From: Gracilaria gracilis
Taxonomy: Eukaryota > Rhodophyta > Florideophyceae > Gracilariales > Gracilariaceae
NCBI GenBank assembly: GCA_030374805.1
Contig: JARGSG010000265.1
Coordinates: forward strand, 124,001-188,000
DNA: 64,000 bases
Direction of reading: 5' to 3'
Made by a program: the position numbers and the translations under genes. Numbering within the stretch: position 1 is the first letter of the stretch; every line of letters starts with the position of its first letter. The notes under the pieces were generated by a model, which was not told the DNA's origin, did no database searches, and saw only the letters and a program-made list of their open reading frames with translations. Below are positions 56,451 to 64,000 of this stretch, in pieces.

Positions 56451-58228
56451 CGTCGGCTTGAACGTTAGCAGTTCCCTTCTTATAATTGACTGTGATGCCG
56501 AATTTTGAAAGGCGTAAAACGCCGTCGCATAAGACGTCTGGAAATATCCGAAATTGACATGAGCCATCTCAAGCATGAGTGATCGGTATTAACCGCAAAG
56601 TGTACCCCTTAAAGGTAACGACGTAGGGTCGTGAGAGCCCATACAACAGCAAGGCATTCCGTCTCTGATACGGAGTAGTTTTTCTCTGCCTGGTGCAGCG
56701 ATCGTGACCAGTATCCGATGGGATAGCGTTTACCATCGTCATGGGTTTGGAAAAGGGCACACTCTACCTGATATTCACTGGCATCTGTGTCGACAGAATA
56801 TGGCAGATACAATCTAGGAAAGCTTAAAACAGGGGCTGTTATCAGCATGCGTTTCAGAGTCTCAAACGCTTCAGTTTCGGATTCTCCTAATTCCCTCAGC
56901 TGTACAGACTGTCCTTTCTTCAGTAAGGCGTTCAGAGGCGCTGCGATGTGTGATTAGCGTGGAACAAATCGTCTGTAGACGTTACAGAGCCCCAAGAGGG
57001 CACGTAATTGGGTCTGAATCTTCGGACACTTGGCTTCTCGAATAGCAGCAGTCTGCACTTCGCCCATCTCCAAAGTTCCTGGTTTGATCCTATGTCCTAG
57101 GTACTTCACTTGGTTGGTAAACCATTCACACTTATTGATCTTCAAAGTGATACCAGCTTCAGCGAGCCTCGCGAGGATTTCCTCTACGTCGTTGAAGTGA
57201 TCTTCGATATTCTTACTGAAGACAATGATGTCATCCAAATATACCAAGCAAGTCCTCCACTTGTACTGGGATAATATAATATCGATAGCGCGTTGGAAGG
57301 TGGTTGGAGCGTTGGTTAAACCAAAAGGCATTCGCTTAAAGCGATACAGTCCAGCGTGACATACGAATGCAGTCTTGTCCCGGTCTTCCGGAGCGATTGG
57401 CACCTGCCAGTATCCCCAGTTTGCGTCAAGCGTATTGAACAAGTTGGCTTCTCCCAAACTATCGATTCATTCATCCATACGCGGTAACGGATATGTATCG
57501 CTCACTGTGGCTGCATTCAGCCTACGATAGTCCACACAGAAGCAGAGAGATCCGTCCGATTTCAAAGCCAGAACCACGGGCGAGGCCCAAGCTGATTGAG
57601 CTGGTTCAATTATTCCCTTCTACAGCATGCAGTCAACGTGTTCCTGATCGATTGGACGAGTGTATCGCCCTGCCCTGTAAGGCGGTTGAGCAACCGGCCG
57701 GGTACCAGGTAGCAAGTCTATGTGATGCTCCGTAGCGGCGATTTGGCCGACATGGCCTCTCCACATGTGTGAGAACTTTAGCAGTAATCTGCGCAACCTT
57801 TCTCGATGCTCCTCCGAAACGTGTTCCATGTTCACGCCCTCGAGGGCTTTTCCCATCTCTTCCTCATAGATTTCCTCCTTCGAGGTCTTCATGATGTCTT
57901 CATTCTTCGTGGATGCCGTTGGCGGCCGTGACTCGCCCGGAAGGGGTATTCCCAGGACGTCAGCCGTCATAATATGGGTTGGTATTATCACCGAAGGGTG
58001 TGGTAGGGCGGTCCCAATGACCTGATTCTTGTGTAGGCGACACTCTTCCGAGCCTAAGTTGCTTACAAGAATCTGAAAAGGTCTCTTGGGGTCTACCTGT
58101 GCAATGCCGTTAGCGACCATTAATCCATAGGTATGGTACAGTGCCACGTTCGGCTGGACGACAATGAGTCCATTCTTCTCCGTGGAGACTGACACCCATG
58201 CCTGATGTTTCGGTGGTATCCCTGCCAT
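56451..58228 (-). pseudogene. Element B reverse transcriptase and RNase H
   Basis: One frame from 58228 to 56609 broken by four single stops, including a TAG after VDCML (57620) and a TGA after RMDE (57472), where the homologous element C has RMDEC. RT motifs include [52 protein letters not shown] and YLDDIIVFSKN with YxDD at 57231-57242. RNase H has VDTDASEYQVECALFQ, IGYWSRSLHQAEKNYS and ETECLAVVWAL. After a stop and a frameshift near 56520, FGITVNYKKGTANVQADALS follows. The upstream part (58228 to about 57700) is the protease-RT linker. Confidence 0.9.
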
Positions 58229-58273
58229 CTGGCAAATTCGAATCTTCGGGGAAGTTCTACCTTTTGGGGCCTC

Positions 58274-58789
58274 CTATTTCTGTGAAGGAGGTAACGGCAC
58301 TGCTGAGGCAACTCTTCGCAGCGGTTTGCGTACAATCGGTGCGGTTGATCCGTCGTCTAGCTCCACTTCCCGATTCTTCGGACGAATTGCTTCCACAAAG
58401 CGGTGGCAATAATCACATCCCAGTACTACTGGCGCGGCCATCGTGGAACACAACATGGATGGTAGCATGACTACATGATTTCCAAGTTGAACGATAAGGC
58501 GTATCGTTCCAAGAGACTTGATGGGCCTCTTGTCAGCATCCCGGATAACCGGCAGCTGTGCTTCCTGGATTAGGGTTCGTTCGTTGGAACGCAACTCAGA
58601 TAGTCTGATAAAGTTGGGCCCTGCCCCAGTATCCAGCACTGCGAGCCTGCGTGACAGGAGCGAACGAGATGAACCGACATCGGCATAGACCTTATAATTA
58701 CGGCGAGCCATTATCATGATGTATTCAGTTTGTCTCTCCGGACACACATATCGTTTCCAAGGGGGCTTCAGGGTGCAGTCGAGCTGCAC
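58274..58789 (-). pseudogene. Element B aspartic protease
   Basis: 171 codons with the catalytic LDTGAGPNF (DTG at about 58625-58640) after RRNYKVYADVGSS, the flap-like region and the ...APVVLGCDYCHRF strand. It processes the polyprotein in related retroelements. A TAG at 58274 separates it from the RT linker in the same frame, and gag lies in a different frame, so a gag-pol frameshift or an indel must be placed between 59050 and 58789. Confidence 0.88.
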
Positions 58790-59049
58790 TCGTTTGTCGA
58801 CATTCGAAGTCCTATCTGGTCTCAGAAGGATCTTCGGCTTGAATTCCCGGGAGCGGGGTAATGTCGTAACCCCAGCCGGTTTAATGGGATCGATCCCTAC
58901 CGACCCCTTGAGGACTCCTTCGTCTAGATTCCCGAACGAGAGGGATTCTCTTTCGCCACTTGGACTTCCATTCCACCTCTAAAGGCAACAGTCTGTGAAG
59001 CGTCAGCGTTCTGATTCATTGCCTGGCTTCGACGAGTTTCGTCAGCGAT

Positions 59050-61104
59050 TTACCATGCTTTGGCCTTCCAGTACGACTGGCCTGGCACTCGCGCTTGTTC
59101 TATCTCCGAAAGGGCTTCATAAATCCAGACGGCTCGATATAACTCCTTCTCTGGGAGAGTACACTTTGATGAAAGATGATGTCTCCCATAACAACTGTAA
59201 CAAATCAGGCCCTTCCTGCTCAAACGGCCATGGGGCTGATTCATTCCACGTGTGTCTACCCATCCAGGCTTAGCTGATCTGAATCCTCCAGGCGGTGAAA
59301 CCATCGTGTTCCCACGGTACCTGCGATGCTCTATCGCTAGCAGATCATTCTCTGGTAAGGACTCAGTCGACGGTAATTCCAAGGTGGGTACTGAATCCTC
59401 TGGATGACCCAGATAATGTAGTGCGTCCTCGTAGGTGTTGCTCGTCTGTCGAGGGGTAGTCGTGGAGACACGAGAGTTCTCCGGAGATTCCAGGTGTAAG
59501 GCCTTTCTTCGTTTTAACTGGCGAGTAGGATCCTTGGGATCAACTGAGTATCTTCCCAGTAAACAATTACCTCCGCGACGTGCGCGTACGGCCTCACCTT
59601 CGGCTTGTGCGTACTGCACTAGCTCAAGAAAGTTGATCCGAGCATGCTTCTCCCGATGACGGGCTACCAAGAACTTGATAGTCGGGTCCAACCCATGTAC
59701 AAAAAGAGTCATCTTCTCATCCGTTCAGTGAACGTTTCCACATCGTGTGGCTGCATTGTTCAACCTTGAACTATACTCGACTTCCTTTTCACCAGACTTC
59801 TGGATAACATCCCTAAGATTCAGGATTGCTTCACGAATAGCGTTCGATGTGGCGTAACTACGCAGGAAATACTGCACGGCTTCTGGCCAACAGGTGACTC
59901 CACCTTCATCAACAGTGAGCGAACCACTTACAGCACGGTACTGTTCCAGAGCAAACCCAGAGAGAAAATGTCGTAAAGCCACGAAAGCTTGAGCTTCACT
60001 CATAATAAGTGTGTCAGTCTCCGTCGCGAATCGACTCAAGAACTCGAATACGATTATGGGGTCCCTTCCGTTAAACGAAAGATTACCCAACCCAATCTTC
60101 AAACGCCTGATGTGATCCTTCACCTTCGCCGTCTCGCGACCAGATCGCTTCTTCCTTCGGACTTTCAGCCGATACATACGGTAGTTCATTATCTTCCGAT
60201 AAAGCGGATTGGTGCACGAAAGTTTCTTCAAACCTCGATAGGGGGGTCCCTTTTTACGGCGCATTGGTGAGTTACCACCCTTCTTTTTCCTCGACCTTCG
60301 AGTATCCTCTTCGCTCGAACTGTCATCCTCTGATGAACTATCTTCGTCGGAATCCTCCGAGTCCTTCAAATTATCGTCTTACTCATCGGAATCTTCCTCC
60401 TCGTCTTCCGAGTCATGTTTCCTTGCGAGCTTCCTCGATTTCGAACGTTTCGAAGAACGCTTTTGACTTTTCGACTTCTGCTTGTATGACTGTGCTTCAG
60501 CACGAAACGGCTCAACCTCTTGAGTGTCAGGGTGCTGGATAGCTAACGGTGCGTTCACCACAGTATCCAAACGCTCCAAGCGGGGGTTGACACGTGAGAA
60601 GACCCCCTCGACAGTGACCAGTGGTGCCGGTAAGGCTCCAGTGGCATTTCCCTGCTCTTCTAATAGACGATTAAGATCTTCTCGGATGGTTCGAAATGTG
60701 TCAGCCATTCGATCGGCATCTTCTTTCCTGTTCTTCAGGGCTATGTGTTCCCTTCTCAACGTCTCCAAAGACGATCCCAGCATGTTAACTTGACTCTCCA
60801 TCTCCTCCAGACAAAACTTCTGCGTCGCAGATTCCGCACCGAGCTTCAGCAATTCTGCTCTCAAAGCGTTACCTTCCCTGACTTCACGTCCCTGTGAGGT
60901 AATTGCCTCTTGAACAACGGTCGTCGGTACGTCAGAAGAAGCTCCTGCACCTCCTGTCGATCTCGACTTCATCGCTTGTTGATACAAACGATTGCCATCT
61001 TCTGTAGACGTGGCTAAACGTGGGGCTACCGTCTCAGGCTTACCTGCGCTTGAGCGGCTTCTTGTCTGCATATTGACCGAACTCCCTCTGGTGTTCCAGA
61101 TCAA
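59050..61104 (-). pseudogene. Element B gag
   Basis: One frame from 61104 (I favour the ATG at 61071, MQTRSRSSAG) to 59050, interrupted by a TAA at 60379-60381 and a TGA at 59725. Order: a coiled coil (EEMESQVNMLGSSLETLRRE), a basic Lys/Ser/Arg cluster, acidic Ser/Asp repeats, the capsid region (NPLYRKIMNYRMYRLKV, FNGRDPIIVFEFLSRF, MSEAQAFVALRHFLSGFALE, VTCWPEAVQYFLRSYATSNA, NFLELVQYAQAEGEAVRAR) and a CX2CX4HX4C zinc knuckle (CYSCYGRHHLSSKC). This is the best-preserved gag of the group in the window. Confidence 0.88.
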
Positions 61105-61410
61105 TTACGAAAGCGTAAACGAAAACAGACAATCGAAATCGATTTCAACCAACGTGATCGATAACGATAACCAATTTCCGATAATAATACTGCGTTAACA
61201 GCTTCGGACAACCGACGAACCAAGGAAACCGTAAAATTCAGATCTAAGGGTCTTCTGCCCCAAAGACTTCCGTAACGATGGCTTCAACTTAGATTCCGCC
61301 TTCACCGGTGCCCGTTCAATGTCCGTACACGGATTCAAAAACGTGCTAGACACAGCGACTTGTGCTCGACTTGTCGATATCCAATTACTCAAATGTACCA
61401 AACACTTTTA

Positions 61411-61424
61411 AGTCGGGAGACCAG
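61411..61424 (-). other. Element B primer-binding site
   Basis: On the minus strand, five bases after the 5' LTR (TAAAC), the sequence TGGTCTCCCGACTT begins with the TGG expected to pair with the CCA end of a tRNA primer. The implied tRNA end is GTCGGGAGACCA; I cannot name the tRNA from this alone. Confidence 0.5.
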
Positions 61425-61428
61425 TTTA

Positions 61429-62170
61429 TGTGGTATACCCATAGCGGATGCAGAGCTCCTCGGTAGTGGGTGGAAAACCATTGAAACGACCGCACAGGGC
61501 GGGTGTCGCCTTGCGAGCGACGGGCCTAGAACGCAGGTGTGAGCAGGGCGAAAAGTAGCGTCAGCAAAGTCACGTGCGGGCATGAATGGGCGTCCGGCAC
61601 TGAGGTACGGGCGAGCGTCCGGTTGATCAGAGGTCAGGCAGTCCTGTGACAAAATACACACAAAACAGACACGACACACAACACACACGGTGTAAAAAGG
61701 GCGGACAGCGCAGCGATAGCGGAGGAGATCCTCGGGGCAAGAGCTATAGCTCAGACGCGATTAAGCACTGATGCTATAGGTGCTCCTTAGTCGATGGCGA
61801 CTTTAGGATTCCAAAGATTACCACTTGGGTACGAAGTTGGTTGTTGGTTGGCCTGCGAAGTCCTCACCTGGGCTCATTGCTTTTTACTAGGCCGGCAGGC
61901 CGATTAGATTTGCACTGTAATGTGCCTATGCGTGGCATGCCACTATGGTCTAATTCTAAAATAAAGAAATTAAAATTATATTGGCGGCGGCCACTATAGG
62001 TGCACTGCTGTGCAGTATCTTTGCAATAATATCCATTTCACGTCTTCCCAGAAAGCATCCCTTCTCATGACTTCTCGATAATGAGCCCGATTCCTAGTCA
62101 TTGGGTATGAGCGTCGACATCGACTTGCATCGTTTCGCAATGGCATTTCTCGTGCATCTCGAATGCTACA
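61429..62170 (-). repeat. Element B 5' LTR
   Basis: 742 bp matching 51076-51818, same ends (TGTGGTATAC...ATGCTACA). Differences are mostly scattered single substitutions plus a scrambled CA-rich patch near 61660-61685. ATCGC follows at 62171. Confidence 0.93.
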
Positions 62171-63735
62171 ATCGCATGTGCCAGAAGTCACATCGCAAAC
62201 GTTTGCGAGATATGTTAAACGGGTTCACCGAAATGTGGAATGCTTCCCTTGGGAACATTGCTGTAACCAGATCCCAGATTGATCTCCTTCTGACTACTGT
62301 GCGGATATCCAAACAGCCTTACAGAGCTGGGCCAACAGCTCGAACGAAGAAACAATCTCAGGTTGAGAAGATGTTGAAAGTAATGGTAATCGAAGCAATC
62401 CAATCTCCCTCAACATCGCCGGTTGTTCTTGTTTCGAAGCCGGATGGTGTATGGAGATTTTGAAATTATTACCAGCGCTTGATCGCGATTACTGTCAAGG
62501 ATGTTTGTCCTATTCCAAGGATTGATTATTATATTGACTCCCGTGGGAGCGAGAATGTCTTTACAACCCTTCACGATAATTCTGGGTATTGGTATATCCA
62601 TATTCTCAATAAAACTGTGACAAAACGGCGTTTGCTTGCCATTACAGGTTTATCGTTTCAGATGGATGTCATTTGGGCTTAAAAATGCTCTCGCAACGTT
62701 CCAGCAGACTACCAACATTCTCGTAACGAGAGTTAAGTCGAAAACTTGTATGATGTACTTTGAAGATATCATTTTATATTCCCATAACATGGAAAATAAT
62801 TTGGATAACGTTTAGCACGCCATGAGAGCTCTCTACTAGGCATGTGTTACATTGAAGTTCAAGAAGTGTGAGTTCTTTATCGACTCAGTTAGATATATGG
62901 GTAATGCTATACTTTCGTGGTACGCTCTCAGTCCAGATGGTTGGTCTGAAATCCTTGAAGGAATCTAACCAGCCTCGTTATCATACGGAACTGCGTTCAG
63001 TTTTGGTGCTGTATAAAGTCTACCATCGATTCCTACCGAGTTTCGCAGAAATGTCAGCCGCATTGAATGAACTTCTGGAGAACGCGAAACCAGTACAACT
63101 AATGCTTTTCGACAAGACCCAGTCTACTGCTTTAAAATCCTTAGTGGATGCTTTTACGCCAGGACAAGTTGGGCACTCTTTTCTTTTGGGTTACAAGACT
63201 GGATCGATACCGATTTTATTGGGCATCAAGTTGGTTGTGCACTTTGTCAAACGCCCTAAGACAGTATAAGGCCCCCAACTGGGTATTGGTCAAGAACGTT
63301 GAACATGCACGAGAAGAACTACTGAGTATCTGAGAAAGAATTTTTAGTCTTTGTGTGGGCTTCATCGACTCTTCGACCATACTCGCTGAGAAACTACTTC
63401 GTGCTATATACCGACCACTCTTTACGTCGGCTCATAGAATTTAGAGAACCTTCGGGTTGCTCGATGTGATGGCGTTTGAGATTCTCTCAATTCGACTACG
63501 AAATTTATTACAAAAAGGGCAACATGAACTGCCAGGCAGATGCGCCATCCTGCTTGGGTATGAATGCTGACGTCGACGAGCCAGTAGAAACGACCATCCG
63601 GTGTTTAATGATGTTGAGCGAGAACCAAAAAGTCCAACTGTTAGAGGACAGCGTTTGCAACCATTTTATGGTTACCGAACCAGTGAATCCCGCGCAGTGG
63701 TATTTTGTTCCAATTGATACTCAGGAGACAAGGGA
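62171..63735 (+). pseudogene. Element E reverse transcriptase and RNase H (decayed)
   Basis: Continuation of element E after the B insertion: FTEMWNASLGNIAVTRSQID, ISKQPYRAGPTARTKKQSQV, SPVVLVSKPDGVWRF then a TGA. After frame changes, CPIPRIDYYIDSRGSENVFT and HDNSGYWYIHI. The catalytic box reads MMYFEDIILYSHN, with the first Asp of YxDD replaced by Glu. 62868-63269 is the connection region (NQPRYHTELRSVLVLYKVYH). 63476-63720 holds the RNase H to integrase linker (RFSQFDYEIYYKKGNMNCQA). Homology stops abruptly near 63735. Confidence 0.8.
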
Positions 63736-64000
63736 AAGCGGCCTTCGGCCTTCGGCCGCACGTGGCGCTTCGCGACGCGGCCGCGTGGAGTTCAATCGGC
63801 CGAGCCGTACATTGCAATAGATGCAGTGTGCGCCATTGCCGTAGTTTTATTTCTACAGCGGATGTCATTGGCTGTGCACTACAAAGAGATGCAGTGCAGA
63901 GCCAATGATTTCACAGCAACAGCAACCAATCAGCAGCGAGCTTTGTTGCTGCTGCTGCTGCTGAAAAATTACGGCGTTGGCAAGAATTGCTCGTACTCTT
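63736..64000. other. GC-rich palindromic stretch and CAG-type repeat at the window end
   Basis: Element E sequence is replaced by AAGCGGCCTTCGGCCTTCGG and other NotI/NruI-like palindromes, then a sequence unlike the rest with a (GCT)n run at 63945-63962. It is probably the edge of another insertion; its other end is outside the window. Confidence 0.4.

Larger units (their letters stand above)
51076..62170 (-). mobile_element. Complete chromovirus LTR retrotransposon B with target duplication
   Basis: Two LTRs in direct orientation (51076-51818 and 61429-62170) flank 9.6 kb. ATCGC occurs at 51071-51075 and again at 62171-62175, a perfect 5-bp target duplication, and element E coding sequence resumes on either side. 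Transcription is on the minus strand: gag from about 61071, protease, RT, RNase H, integrase and chromodomain ending at 53862. An extra gene runs antisense at 52014-53660. By eye the LTRs are about 95% identical, so the insertion is not recent, in line with the several stops and frameshifts in gag-pol. Total length 11,095 bp. Confidence 0.93.

Noticed and set aside
53862-61104. Alternative genetic code explaining in-frame stops
   Set aside because: All three stop codons occur, and long host-type or cargo frames (612 and 1289 codons) are free of internal stops while ending normally.

Overview
The window reads as repeat-dominated nuclear DNA of a eukaryote. It holds chromodomain Ty3/gypsy retrotransposons with long terminal repeats (LTRs), a cut-and-paste transposase family, long intron-poor ORFs, AATAAA-type 3' ends, and no bacterial operons, tRNA or rRNA. 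Lineage cannot be fixed from sequence alone; an alga (perhaps a red alga) is my best but unproven guess.

Left part (1-12059). A group of unusual genes: a DNA amino-methyltransferase fused to a SET domain (18-1856, minus), an unrecognised gene (2073-3140, minus), a 1289-residue protein with a ParB-like motif and a 2-oxoglutarate/Fe(II) dioxygenase-like C-terminus (5406-9275, plus), a ketopantoate-reductase-like gene (9400-10315, minus) and a broken coiled-coil gene (10831-11788, plus). Arrays of near-perfect 74-bp hairpins (3555-5100) lie between them. The block ends at 12059 in a 27-bp terminus preceded by repeated CTAG motifs. The same terminus occurs at 32772-32798 and 41282-41308, each beside a Plavaka/CACTA-like transposase pseudogene. 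At 12060 the sequence jumps into the middle of a retrotransposon pol. I therefore read 1-12059 as the right part of a large DNA transposon carrying chromatin and DNA-modification cargo.

Middle (12060-47100). The 3' half of a family A chromovirus and several family A LTRs (14890-18076); a decayed family C chromovirus (19904-26108) followed by an antisense 283-aa ORF; the gag-protease part of a family D element (27303-29850, minus); transposase element 1 (about 29892-32798); an unassigned stretch; a second family A remnant (about 36400-41281, minus); transposase element 2 (41282-43430 and possibly beyond); an eleven-unit hairpin array (44325-46254); and a pseudogene copy of the reductase-like gene (46253-47076). 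Hairpins and reductase-like gene thus recur together in two places, both next to the same transposon terminus.

Right part (48129-64000). An old element E (plus) is split by a complete 11.1-kb chromovirus B (51076-62170, minus) with two LTRs, a perfect ATCGC target duplication, primer-binding and polypurine sites, and a gag-pol with several stops and frameshifts. Between pol and its 3' LTR, B carries a long antisense ORF (52014-53660). A decayed homologue sits in the same place and orientation in the 36-41 kb family A element, so the antisense gene appears to be a conserved component of these retrotransposons. Element E resumes at 62171 and breaks again near 63735.
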